Source: Gnetum montanum (taxonomy: Eukaryota; Streptophyta; Gnetopsida; Gnetales; Gnetaceae). From it: a DNA stretch of 64,000 nucleotides. Both the position numbers and the translations under genes were made by a program. The stretch covers positions 1,014,487-1,078,486 of the forward strand of contig MNCI01022655.1 in the NCBI GenBank assembly GCA_015680685.1. The letters are read 5' to 3'. The notes beneath the pieces were generated by a model that saw nothing but the letters and a program-made list of their open reading frames with translations, did no database searches and was not told the origin of the DNA. Shown here piece by piece: positions 34,385 through 46,200 of this stretch. Each line of letters starts with the position of its first letter. Position 1 is the first letter of the stretch.

Positions 34385-35778
34385 GCTTTGACCAGGTTCA
34401 ATGTATCTATGCTAGAAAGTTGTACATGAGTTGGATGTGTGTTGGCAATTTGCCTTCCTTGACCAGGTTAAATGTATTTTACAACTTATGGGTCTTTCCA
34501 ACCCATAAAAATACAAAAAATGTAGAAATGCAAGCCCTTGAGTAATAAAACTTTAAGAAAATTTGAAAAGATTAGCGCTGGTCGACTCGCTTGAAGAATT
34601 ATTATTTTCTCCCTTATTTTTTTTTGAACTTTAACAACACGACATAATTTAATTAAACATTACACAGGTGCTCATCTTTCTTCCTCTAAAAGACATCGTG
34701 CGGCTCCAGTCACGCGTTGAGCGTTTCCTGAGTTTCAGCATCACAAGCAAATTTGAATCTCCACAAGACTCCATGAAACTGTATTAATAATCCTCTCCGT
34801 CCTTACCCACACCGTTGTGGTTATACCCATTCTCACTCTAACTCTAGGGGTAACAAAACTCGGTGTCCGCCATGTCCCTCAAAGCAGAACTGCCGCCAAT
34901 TGCACCTCTTTCCCAAAACGTAGGCACTGCAGAGCACTATCTCTTAATATTTCTAGTTCATTTATGGTTTTATAGCCTTTTAAAACCCTATTAAGGAGCT
35001 CCAATCTCACACTCAGCGAACTGATGGTCATGTAATTGGCCGAGGAAATGATCATTTAAGAGAAATGGGCCAGCCCACACCGATGGAGTAGCTTGAGCAT
35101 CATCCACTCCATAATACGGATCTATTTCTGTTTGCTGCATTTTCCTTTTGGCGTTTGACTTCACACAACAATGTCTAAGCCTTTCGCTGTCTAGTTTCTT
35201 CCCCACTTTAATTTCTGCACATCATAATCTTCCAACAAAAGAATCTAGAACACATCCAAATTCCACCGATAGCAATCAGAATAAAAATAAAAGAAATCAG
35301 AGGATCACCGGCTGACATTGGTGCACGAGTCACGCCGTTGCTAGTGTTTTACTGATCTTTTAATGCTTTCATCTTCGTTGAATTTGAGGTGACAGTGTTA
35401 TGCATCAAGATGTGCGGCAAGGGCAGCACAGAAACAACAATCCATGCAACACAAATCAAGGTGGCAGCAGCAACGTAGAGCGAGGTGGCAGCGGAGAAAC
35501 ATCATCGGTAGAGGGAAGATAGCATCGGCAGGCACGACAGAGGGGTAGCGAGAGCGGGAGAAAGTGATGTGGCGGGGCAGAGGAAAAGACAGAGATGCGG
35601 CAGGCACAGAAGGCGACGGCGCGGCAGCGGGGAGAAAACAGCGACGGCAGGCTCAGCGGTGGTCAGTGGAGAGAAAACAGCAGCAATGAAAACCAGTGCA
35701 GGGTGCCTTCGAGGCTTGTAGCCATACACAGATTGCAAAATGCTTCACTTCCAAAGAATCATGGCGATGCAGTAGGCA

Positions 35779-36125
35779 GTGCCAGAAAATGCTAGACTAC
35801 GGGTACCCTTGCCAGCTGCAATGCTACCAGGACTACAAATCCAACCCTTGCAAAGTCTGGAAATTGACTCGGAAGGAGACACTGCTGCTGAGTTTTTGCA
35901 GGTCAAGAATTGCATGGAGAAATTTATCCAGCCAAAGCATGGGATTGTACCCATCATCACCAAGATCAAGAGAGTTCGATCCCCTAGGCTTCAACTTAAG
36001 TTTCTGTAGGCGCATAGAGACTTGCTCAATCCTACGGCCACCCCTTGTAGATGCTGTTCCATGGAACCAGCGATGAAGACATCCAAGGAATCTACAACAA
36101 CGGCTTCAGGCTCCCACCTGAATAG
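35779..36125 (+). pseudogene. PARP catalytic-domain-like fragment in B1 5' LTR
   Basis: This is the second copy of the antisense fragment. It keeps IKRVRSPRLQLKF and, after a one-base frameshift near 36040, MLFHGTSDEDIQG followed by YNNGFRLPPE. The NGF-RLP ending is closer to the PARP pattern than the left LTR copy, which reads NSF-KLP. The HGT triplet is at 36060-36068. The fragment ends at TAG 36123. Confidence 0.65.
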
Positions 36126-36363
36126 TCCAAATCATGGTTGCTAGCCTGTGGCTTGTGTTGGCTTTGTTTCAAGATCTGGAACAACCCTTGATTTTCTAAG
36201 CTTGCTCTTGTTGTTGAGATCTTGATGCTGAGAACAGAAATTAGCATGGTAATATGGCTTTTCGTGATGCTGGTTATTGCCCTCTGCAATTGGGCTTCCA
36301 TCCTTGAATTGCAGAGAAATCAATTTCTATTCAAAGTATTAAGCTGAAATTAGTGGTGTTTCA

Positions 36364-36368
36364 TAGAG
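36364..36368. other. Target-site duplication of B1, right
   Basis: TAGAG, matching 21486-21490. The duplicated copy at 54028-54032 is also TAGAG. Confidence 0.9.
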
Positions 36369-36443
36369 GAATGTTGTAATAAGCCTTCTCGTCCATACGC
36401 ATTGCCAGACCTAAAAATGATCAAGAAGCAGTTGCAAAGCTAA
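36369..36443 (+). pseudogene. gag: A3 gag-protease, last 24 codons after the B1 insertion
   Basis: With one TAGAG copy counted, the frame from 21488 continues here: the end LKMIKKQLQS then stop matches the family B end LQKIKRQLNN then stop. This shows that B1 split one reading frame and that both flanks belong to the same element. A second copy is at 54033-54107. Confidence 0.85.
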
Positions 36444-36819
36444 TAAATAAACACGTTAGCATCACATGTTATATCAGTCCACATTGTTTACTATTACATA
36501 GTTTACATTCTTTCTTGCTGCATCGTTATCATTATGCTTTTTGATAGTGGCCCAGCCAGAAATGGTCTTAAACTATTTATGGCTTACTATGGCCTACAGC
36601 TAGCAATTCTATTTATTCTTTTTCATGTGTGAATGGCCCAGCCTGAAATGGCCTTAAACTATCAGCAACCCGAAATGGCTTTAAACTATCACAGTCCCAC
36701 AGTGGCCTAAAACGTATAACCTTTCTGACGATGTATTCTCTTTTCTTTTCATAAACATTAAAAAATCAAAATTTTCTTTTACAATCACCATTAACCAACT
36801 TAGAAAACTAAAAAAAAAG
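36444..36819 (+). other. A3 protease-RT spacer, left part with 27-bp repeats
   Basis: Between the A3 protease stop and the antisense gene. GAAATGG starts at 36645 and 36672, and a weaker copy is at 36699, all 27 bases apart, with TTAAACTAT following. Two looser copies lie near 36560 and 36600. Otherwise AT-rich and non-coding. Confidence 0.7.
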
Positions 36820-39800
36820 TTATCCTTTATTCCCTTTCATTACAACAAAATGTTTAGCCAATATTTCTATGCTACACGTCCCCTTTGTTACCAACTCCAC
36901 ATCCACCTCATAAGGGTCTTCCTCACAAGGATCTCCTTCGGGTGGATTCTCTTCATGGACATGATCATCTCTGTGAGGCTCCTCCTCATGGGGATCCTCT
37001 TCATGTTGATCGTACAATTTGACATGAAGTAAACGTTAGCGTTACAATCAAAATCACGTGTAAGAATAATACAACAGTCACATAGCTTACCTGTGATGGT
37101 CATGTGTCAGCTACGAAAGGAATTTGTTCCAGGCCAACTAACAGGCATTGCATAATCTCGTCCTTAGTGAGCTCTACCCAAATGCCATATCCTAGATAAG
37201 TTCCAGCCTTTACCTTTCCCTTTTCCACANGTTTATGATTTTTCTGTGCCTACCCCCATTCCTGAACCCTCGTGCTAAAGTCCTTCCAGTCTTGGTTCTT
37301 CTAGGCTAGGAGATCCATCTACATCCATTGCTTGATGAGCTCACAGCTGGCTTGGATTTTCTTCTTGATGACCATCCAATAGTAGGTGTAGTCAATCACA
37401 GCTATCCACAAATTCTCTTCATTGGTATCTCGAGCTTGTAGAAATTCTTTTCTGGACTCAAGGTCCTCAATCCTAGTAGTTAGGATTGTTTTCTCTTTTT
37501 CTTCTTTTTGCAACCTCTTCCAAAGATCTTCGTTGATGTTTTGACTCTCCCATAGAGAACAATCCAAGCGCAATGCACATTTACGCATCTCATGATAAAG
37601 GTCGTGTGGCACTTTGGTCACCTCTGGTGAAGGTTCAGGGGTGGCGTCTATGTCAATAGGCTCTTTGGGATCCCATTTGAGGTGAGATGATGTAGCACGA
37701 AAAATAACAATTAGATGTAATAGGATGACACAATGTGACAGTTAAACAATCCCTGTATAACAATAGTGACATACTAATCTTAGGATCAATTCTCTCCAAG
37801 TGATTGATCAAATCATTGAAAATGCCCTCCATAAAAGAAAATTTGTCAGGAGCCTCATCCCAATGTCGAGTAGTGGTTGCCGATGAAGATACACCACTAT
37901 TGTTAGAAGTGCCTACTACGCAAACAAAACTTGTTAAACATAACACAGTAGACAAAGGAAAAATTTGAGATGCTAAAATAATGCAAAGATCCTATCTAGC
38001 GAACCCTCAAGAATAATAGCGAGAAGATTACCCTTCGAGGAAAGGTCAAGCAAGTGGTCGAACTCACCAACGATGAACCACTCCTCCCTTTCCAACTCAT
38101 CCAAAAGGGCCATAGAATCCTCTACGCTCATTTTCCCTTCAACCACAGGAGCCTATGCATTGTCTACATTGTTAACAAGGGCCTCTTTTTCCAAAATTGG
38201 GGTCCCTTCCCCATGCCACAGGACTATGGCCCCTATTTCAGGGGTTAGTTCCTCTATATCTTTCCCTTTTCTTGTAAAATGCATCACAGTTGACAAAAAC
38301 AAAGAAAAATTTACTCACTTTTCACAAGTGCTACATGACGCAACGACATCTATATGTAGCATAATATACATAAACGAATTATGCATTCCCCTACTTACCA
38401 GTCGAGGGATGGCTCCTATGAAACTTAATCCGCAGTTTCCTTCCCTCTTCACCAATCGGGCTAGGAGACTCCATAATCGGACGATGTTTTCTCTACTGAA
38501 CTGATGAAGCTACTATTTCTACTACTAGGTGCTTCCTCCTTGACACACTACTAATGTAAGAAGGGGGCACCCCACCCAGGTTGTCTTGGCCTTGGATGGG
38601 AGGCACCACCTAATCCTTAGTTATTAGTGGAAATGATTCTTAGATACCTTCAGGAGGATCTTGGGATCGGATGGTGCAGAAGACCTGGGAAATCCACAAC
38701 TTGGAGATCTGGTTATGATCCTACTGCACCCAAAATCCATCCTTGTGAACCACCAGCAATTTGGAAAAAAACCACAAACAAGCTATGAAGAAGGAAAAGT
38801 GCATGTTGAAATGAGACTCAAGCTTCTTGTGAAGCTTGACCATTTCAGCCTGCAGGCCTTCAACAAGGTGCTTAGCCTAATTATATCATGTTCCCTCCTC
38901 CATGACCTCCTGCATGATCTAGGCCTGCTCTATGCCAAGAATTTTTCCTTTAGAGAGTAGCTTGGGGAAAACACGAGCTCGAAAGAGGGGGTAAATGATA
39001 TTAGTCACCTATAGCTTGATCTTCTCAGCGTAGATTCCTTTCGGTTATTTCTTAAGCCCTAACCACTCCTCTATGTCCTTCTAATGTTTAGAACTCTTTT
39101 TTAATCTTTCTTCCACTAGGAGACCATCAGAAGGAATGCCAAAAAATTTGGTGAATAGTTGAGTGTTAATATCAAAACTCATGCACACATTACGCACAGG
39201 CGTGTGAAGATGCTCAGCTTGTTCATTGAAGGAGTCAATTAGGGCCAACATTTCGGCTACTGTGACATTGGGGGTTACAGCTAGAAATAGCTCCATCAAT
39301 CCAGCTTCCTGGAGGTTATTAGTTATGACAGCTAGGGCCACTCCATGATAGAGCCAACGTTGAGCTTCATTTATGTCAGCATAATAGAATATGATGGTGG
39401 ATGCATCATGCCCAGAGGCTATCACTGAGACCTCCCGTGATTATTTAACTATAAACAAAAAAAATAGGTTAGACAAAACAACAAAACAATAAAATCTTAT
39501 ACACTATTCTCATTGCATAAGGTCACATAGTTGATCAGCGTAGCGTAACTTACCACATCCAAAAGGTAAAGGAAATGGTGGGACGTCCTCTTGCATGTCG
39601 TCAATGGTGATGGGACGATCCAAAGTCCACTCCTTATCTAGCCATCTAGAATCTCTACACTTAACAAAGAATTTGGCAGACTAGAAAGGGTAGTGTTGGA
39701 TTTCAAATCCTAGTTTTCCTAGGACACTAGCATGCACATTACTAATGGAAGTGAATTCCTTTATGGTTGTTTGAGCCATAGATAACATGTCTGTATCACC

Positions 39801-41039
39801 TTGGAGACCATTTGCATCGATAAAAAACCTATGCCATAGAATAAAGATAACTATTTACACCCAACACAAAATCAGACAGTACTTAACACATTATAATACC
39901 TTGACAACACTTACCTGCCAGCATAATACACGGTGCCAAGTTGGTTCTAAAAATAGGTGGTGAGATGATGAGCTACGAACAACATGTTGTAGGCGTGATA
40001 AAAATTAAACCTAGGCATCTCCCAAATCTAGCATAAGTGCCTCAAACCCTTGACACGTTGTTCAAGATCCCTCCCACCTATGGCCTTGATTGATCCATCC
40101 ACAAGAAATGTTAAGATGCTCTACGGCGATTTGACCAGCAGCATTTCCAGAATGGCATCGGCCATCCAGACCGACAGATGCAACCAAAAAATTACACTAA
40201 AGTTACGCAACAAAAATTACAAGAACTTCTGTGCACTCATTCGGAACCAAACCGCCTCTCCCCCTACATGAGCATGGGGAGGAGGAACGTTGGCCACAGG
40301 GACATTTAGATAGCATATAATGCCCACAATGTCCAAAATGATCAGGATGGGCTTTAGTGTGATCCTTTATAATAAAACATATTACTATTAGAAAATAGTT
40401 TAGACATGTTAACAACACCAAAGAAAATCGAGGAAACTCATGAGAATCCATCACGCAACATTGAGGTTCTCGCTACCTTGACTCCTAGAAAATTGCATGT
40501 TACGCTAGAGATGCACTACCAGAACCACCCAAACCCTTGCAACTGTGCAAGGTCTATCTATGAAAATGGTGATAAAGGTGATATGGCATATTACCCTAGC
40601 ATAACACGTGGCCAGTACAGACAAGATAACAAAAGCCCCCTTTTGCACTATGCAAAGGTACAACACCTAAACTCTTGATCGGTTACACATTGAGTTTATA
40701 TGACATTACCCACAACCGCCCAAACCGTTATGATGGTGTAAGGTCTGTCTCTGACAGTGATGATAGGGGTAATGTTACAAACTTCCATAGCATAACTATC
40801 AGAGGTAGGTATCAACACCCAACATAGTGCACATTTTCAAAAAAAATACAAATTACAGTACAATGATAGAAAAAATGATCCAACGCATGTATCACACAAG
40901 GAAGGTGAAGAATGAATTACTGGGCGAGTGGAGTAGCCTCTCGAGTTTCGACTCACACCTTCAAAATTTGTTCCAAACTTTCCTGTACTTCATCGATCCT
41001 GGCCAACTTGGCGTGTTTGCATTCAATCTTCAATGCCAT
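36820..41039 (-). pseudogene. Multi-exon antisense gene remnant in the A3 spacer, copy 1; family unrecognised
   Basis: Proposed minus-strand exons: 41039-40959 (ATG; weak donor), 40364-39915, 39828-39554, 39448-38399, 38253-38032, 37912-37775, then a long 3' part to 36820. Donors GTAAGT follow 39915, 39554 and 38399; acceptors include GGCATAG before 39828 and TTTATAG before 39448. Joining keeps codon phase at four successive junctions. Readable pieces: YYAGR|FFIDANG across one intron, IKEFTSISNVHASVLGKLGF, EAQRWLYHGVALAVI, FGIPSDGLLVEERL, a coiled-coil-like HKKLESHF, and an acidic HEEDPHEEEP tail. About ten in-frame stops, so inactive. The N at 37230 hides about 220 bases of the 3' part. I do not recognise the family. 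Confidence 0.6.
37230..37230. other. Single N hiding about 220 bp
   Basis: Copy 2 carries about 221 bases (54898-55118) between the sequences that flank this N. The gap length in the assembly is therefore wrong, or copy 1 has a real deletion that coincides with the N. Confidence 0.85.
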
Positions 41040-41598
41040 TGTTCCGCCTCAATAACCTCTGTGAAATCGTTAACTTACACTTTCCTTCTACTTTAGGCTA
41101 AATCAACCTCACTACGTTTATAGTTTACTTTGAGGATGAACCATCTTCTTATAAGCATGATGGTGAAAACTTGCTGTTTTCATGTCTGATCAGCGCGGAA
41201 CATTCCCGAAACGTAGGCATGTCAGTTTGACATGAAGCGTAAAGATCGAATCATTAATCTCGTAGATATCACATTGATGGTGATTTGAAAAGACCCTAAA
41301 CTAATGCACAACTTATTGTCTCGTAATTTTTTCACATTAACTATGGTCACCAAAAAACCTAAATTAGCTATTTTTCCATGCTAGTCACACCACCTTATAC
41401 TTTTAGCTATAGTTTACAAGAACTTTAACCTAACACCTAGGAAACCTTGCTTGCTGTTGTATTACAAACTCAACATATTGTAACGCTCCACTAAGATCTT
41501 AAACTAGTAGCCTTTTAGATACATACCTCTAAAGCCTTGTATTATTTTGCCTTATTGACAAAAGCAATGTAACAATTTCCATTCTTGGTGGTTTGCAG
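41040..41598 (+). other. A3 protease-RT spacer, right part ending in a 3' splice-site-like sequence
   Basis: Non-coding. A TTAAACTAG core recurs near 41500, so this is still spacer. It ends GGTGGTTTGCAG (41587-41598) followed by GTTAG, the same join seen in A1 and A2. Together with 36444-36819 it brackets the antisense gene. Confidence 0.55.
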
Positions 41599-41610
41599 GT
41601 TAGTTTGCAA

Positions 41611-42775
41611 ATGGATGAATCTTTACTTGCACCCCTAGCCCTAACAGGCCCATATGGGAAAAATTTTAGACAACCTAATCTTACAATGATAGGAACCGAT
41701 GCCTTCTCCTATGACATAATCATAGCAACCTCAGAACTATCCCTAGACTGGCCAGAATATTTGACCCGAACCCTAGACCTAGAGGTTGGTGATGTGACCA
41801 AGGATTCCGTCAATAAGGTCTCTGTGGTTATGCACAAAGGAGAAAGAAAAACTCTAAAGGTTAGTTTCCTCCTTAACCAACAAACACAGAGCGACATATC
41901 TCAAGTTCTCCAAAACAACGTTACGACGTTCGCATGGTCGTACAAAGACATGCTAGGTTTAGACCCATGACTAGTATAGCACAACATCATGTTAGACCCA
42001 TGTATCAAAGCAATTAGACAGAAAGCATAGAAGATTAAGCTCAAAATCGTGTTGGCAGTACGTGATGAAATCACTAAGCTATATTAAGCTGGTTTCATCT
42101 GCATGGTTAATTACTCAAATTGGGTGTCAAACATCATTGTCATTTCTAAGAAAATGGGAGGAATATGCATCTGTATAGACTTCCATGATCTGAACAAGGA
42201 AATGATTAAAGACAATTTCCCATTAACGAGTATTGACCAACTTATCGATACAATAGTTGTACATGCTTTACTATCCTTTATGGATGGGTTTTCGGGATAC
42301 AATCAAATCTGCATCAACCCAGAACATCAACTGACTACCCTTTCATGACTTCCTAGGGAACTTTCTGTTATACCATGATGCCTTTTGGGCTAAAAAATGC
42401 TGGAACAACTTATCAACCTGCCATGACATATATCTTTAGTGATTACCTCTTAGAGAGATTGAACAACACGTAGACGACATAGCTGTTAAATCTAAGAAGT
42501 TGGTAGATCATCCAGAGGATTTAGAGCTAATCCTTAAACAATGTCTTAGGCATGACCTATGACTCAACCTAAGAAAATGGGTGTTTGGAGTCAAAACCGG
42601 ATGCATGTTATGGTTTGTAGTATTGGAGGCTGGCATACGAGTTGACCCTAATAAAGTTAAGGCCATCGTTAACCTGGCACTGCCTACAAACCTCAAAGAA
42701 CTACATCAGTTTCAACGAAGGTTACAGTTTATTAGGAGGTTCATCTCGAAGTTGACAAAAAAATTACACCCCATG
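41611..42775 (+). pseudogene. pol: A3 pol, copy 1, 5' part only
   Basis: The pol N-terminus (LAPLALTGPYGK, RTLDLE, TFAWSYKDMLGLDP) and RT through the PFGLKNAG and palm motifs are present. The YVDD site reads HVDD and follows small indels near 42346 and 42470. Stops occur at DP*LV* and KLY*AGF among others. It ends at CCCCATG (42775) at the tandem-duplication junction, so RNase H and integrase are missing from this copy. Confidence 0.85.
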
Positions 42776-42803
42776 ATGTCACTAGTTTATTAGGAGGTTC
42801 ATC
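42773..42803 (+). other. Tandem-duplication junction with templated filler
   Basis: The first insert, ATGATGTCACTAGTTTA, equals 42828-42844 just downstream. The second, TTTATTAGGAGGTTCATC, equals 42728-42745 just upstream. They overlap at TTTA, and the second ends in ATC shared with the B sequence. Confidence 0.85.
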
Positions 42804-43054
42804 TTTTCCAATTTTTCCTGGTCATCAATGATGTCACTAGTTTATACTCTTAGCGGACTGTTGTTGATTAGTTTCACATCATGACCCCTTGGACGGTGCC
42901 AGTTTAGTGTCGTAGTGGATGGTGCATTACTAGTTTATAGTCATAGCAGACTGTGAAGAGGCAAACTAGTTTATAGTCTTAGTGGACTCTAGATGCTAGT
43001 TTCATGTCATGGCGGACGGATGTAGCAGTTTAGTGTCATACCGGAAAGAAATCT

Positions 43055-43276
43055 GTGGTATCAATTTTAAGTCATGATCCAGGACTGCTCTGTGGTATCA
43101 ATTTTAATTCATGATCCAGGACTGTTCTGTGGTACCAGTTTTAAGTCATGATCCAGGACTAATCTGTGGTATCAGTTTTAATTCATGATCTAGGACTATT
43201 TTGTGGTATCAGTTTTAAGTCATGATCCAGGACTTTTCTGTGGTATCAGTTTTAAGTCATGATCCAGGACTGTGAC
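43055..43276 (-). repeat. B2 3' UTR array of 37-bp repeats
   Basis: Six units, GTGGTATCA starting at 43055, 43092, 43129 and so on, matching 25481-25702. Looser copies extend back to about 42840. Confidence 0.9.
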
Positions 43277-43290
43277 ATACCTCAAGTTTG

Positions 43291-46200
43291 TCAGACGTAG
43301 TACTTCTTCAAGTACAAGTGGTTTGTAGGATTGGCAAACTCATTTCTTTCCATGTCAGCAAGTTTGAATGCTCCATTCTTGTATGCCTTGGTGACTAGAT
43401 AAGGCCCTTCCCAGTTGGCTGAGAATTTACTTGGATGTTCTCAGGCGGCCTTAAGGACTAGATCTCCTTCTTTAATCAGGTGTTTGTGGAGATCGTGCTT
43501 GTGCCTTTGTTTCTGCTATTTTTGGTACCATTCAATTTGATCAAGAGTTCGTATACGTTCCTCCTCTACTGTGTCGAGGTCAGCAATGCGCAATTCATTA
43601 TTTTGGCTTTCATCAAGGAGACTGGAGAGAGTTATCCACAATGAGGGAACCTGCAATTCTAAAGGTAAAACAGCTTCAGATCCGTATACAAGACTATATG
43701 GAGTTTTACCTATGGATGTTCGATGTGTCATCCTATAAGCCCATAATGCATAGACCAATTGTTCATGCCATCATTTCTTACTCTGATTCAGCATCTTTTT
43801 GAGTATCATGATGATATTTTTATATGTAGCCTCCGCTTGACCATTACTCTGTGGGTAGTAAGGTGATGAAAATGCATGTTTAATGCCTAGACTTTCACAA
43901 AAGCTTTTGGTATCTACGCTGCTGAATTATGGTCCATTATTGGTAACGATGGTCATTGGAACACCAAAACGGGTTATAATATTTTCCATTCTAAAGGTGC
44001 AAACGTGTTTTGATGTGGTCTTCCTAAGAGGAATAGCTTCCACCCATTTTTTGAAATATTTAGTTGCAGTGATTATGAAGCCATGACCTGCTAAATATGA
44101 CGGTGTTATTGGTCCAATTAAATCTAAACCCCATTTTTGGAATGGCCATGTGATTTGTGTTGTATGCAGTTCGTTAGATGACACATGTATCAGATTACTA
44201 TGCTTTTGGCAGATGTCACATGTTCTAACCTTGGAGATGCAGTCGTACTCCATGTGTGGCTAGTAATAGCCTAAGCGCCTAATCTTTGTTGCCATTGCTT
44301 TAGGTGCTATGTTTCCTCCACAAAGTCCTTCATGGATTTGTTCTACAATTGTTTGACCATCAGTGCTACTAACACATGTTAGCAAAATACCTTCATATGA
44401 TTTACGACATAAGGTATCACCTATTAATGTGTATTGGCGAGAGCGTTTTCGTATGGCGTCCTTTTGAGAATGTGTCAAGTGTTGTGAAGGTTCACCTTTT
44501 AGAAGATACTCTTTTACGTCATCATACCATTCTATTGCGTGTGTTGTACTAACAAATGCTATATGTACTTCATTTAGAGTGTTAATTATAGGTTCGGCAC
44601 AACTAGTTATAGAACTAGGTAATGCATGAAACATTTCAGGTGTCATGTTTAAGGCTAGTGTGGCAAGTGCATAAGCAATGATATTCTTACTTCTAGGGAT
44701 GTGTTGTATATCCACCTCTACTAGTTGTCTCGCTAGGTATTTAGTCAAATCATAATATGGTTGCAAATGATGAGCTTTGCATGTGTAGGCTTCAGTGACT
44801 TGATTAATAACTAATTGTGAATCACCTCGAACTACAAGGCATGAGATCCCTGAAGTTAGTGCTACTTGAAGTCCTCTAAGAAGACCCTCGTATTCTGCTA
44901 TGTTATTGGTGCAAGGAAAGTTTAAGCGATAAGCATAAGGTTGGATTTCCCCAGAGGGGTATATTAAAATAGCTATGACACTTCCTCCATGAGAGGTTGA
45001 GGCCCCATCAAAATAGAGAATTGCTTCATAATTATCAGGTACAGTGTCTATACTATTAACATTTTCATCTCGGAATTCGGGGTTTATTGTTGTTTGATCA
45101 TGTGTCGGTGAGACAGTTAATTGCGTGGCTATTGCTTGACCTTTTGTGGAAGATTGAGTGACATAGTGTAAATCAAATTCTACAATCATCGCTTTCCACC
45201 TAGCTAACCTACTTGATTCATAGATGTTATTAATGATGGCATGGAGAACATTATCTTTGCAAATTATGTAAACTTGATTACAAAAGAGATAATGTCGCCA
45301 TTTCTTCAAAGAGAAGACAAGGGCAAGACATGATTTTTCTACATCATTGTATCGTTGTTCATGAGCTATTAAAGCATGGCTTAGATAGTATACAGGGATC
45401 TCGGCCCCATCTTGGCATTTTTTACAAAGCATGGATGCGATGGACGAACTAGAAGTTGCAAGATAGATGTAGAAAGGTTTGTCATTTTGTGGAGGATAAA
45501 TAGTTGGTAGTTGGGCCAACTCTTGTTTTATGTTCTCAAATGCTTCTTGGCATTGTTGAGTCCATTGGAAATGTACATTCTTTTGTAATAGATGTTGCAT
45601 GGGGCTCAACTTATCTGTCAACCTTTCGATGAAGCTTCTAATGAATTGAAGCCTACCTTGGAGGCCACGTAGTTTGATAAGGTATCTTGGTGGTTGCATA
45701 TTGGTTATTTCTTTAACCTTATCAGGCTCTACCTGTGTCCCTGTTTCAGAAACTAGGAAACCAAGCATTTTTCCTGTTTTAACACCAAAGACACAGTTTT
45801 TTAGATTGAGCCTAAGGTCATATTTGTGACAACATTTAAGCACTAAATCTAGATCTTGTGCATGTTGTTTAGTTGTTTTAGACTTGACCGCTATATCATC
45901 AACATAATCATTGAGCAGACTAAGCATGTAGTCACTAAATATATACGTCATTGCTCGTTGATATGTAGCACCCGCATTCTTAAGGCCAAATGGCATCATT
46001 GTATAGCAAAATGTCCCCCAAGGTGTCATAAAAGTTGTTCTAAGTTGATGCTCTGGATTAATTCTTATCTGATTGTAGCCTAAAAATCTGTCCATAAAGG
46101 ATAATAATGCATGCCCAACAGTCGTGTCAATAAGTTTATCAATATTGGGCAAGGAAAAGTCATCTTTTATAGTGGCTATGTTGAGGTCACGGAAATCAAT

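Larger units (their letters stand above)
21491..36363 (-). mobile_element. Element B1, complete Tat-type Ty3/gypsy retrotransposon (14.9 kb)
   Basis: Read on the minus strand: 5' LTR 36363-33720, primer site, gag-protease, spacer, pol, 3' UTR, 3' LTR 24111-21491. TAGAG flanks both sides. In the first 150 bases the two LTRs differ at roughly 6% of positions by eye, so it is not a recent insertion. Gag-protease and pol each carry stops, so it is not self-sufficient now. Confidence 0.93.
33720..36363 (-). repeat. B1 5' LTR (right, 2644 bp)
   Basis: TGAAACACC...CAATACA on the element strand. Telo-boxes lie at 34384-34377 and 34372-34365 and TATAAATA at 34355-34348. It carries the PARP-like fragment (35779-36125) and the other U3 blocks in the same order as the left LTR. 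Confidence 0.92.
15230..42775 (+). mobile_element. Family A unit 3 (A3), interrupted by B1 and truncated
   Basis: A3 runs LTR, leader, gag-protease (17783-21490 and 36369-36443), protease-RT spacer with an antisense gene (36444-41598) and pol (from 41611). B1 (21491-36363) is nested in it. Copy 1 of its pol is cut at 42775 by the tandem-duplication junction; copy 2 continues to 61872. Its LTR, leader and gag start resemble A1/A2 closely by eye, while its pol is much more divergent. Confidence 0.85.

Noticed and set aside
37319-37621. Stand-alone 100-residue coiled-coil gene
   Set aside because: The same frame continues on both sides and belongs to the 3' part of the antisense multi-exon gene.
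38054-38504. Sense-strand genes at 38054-38504
   Set aside because: They are complements of exons of the antisense gene; splice sites and phase support only the minus strand.
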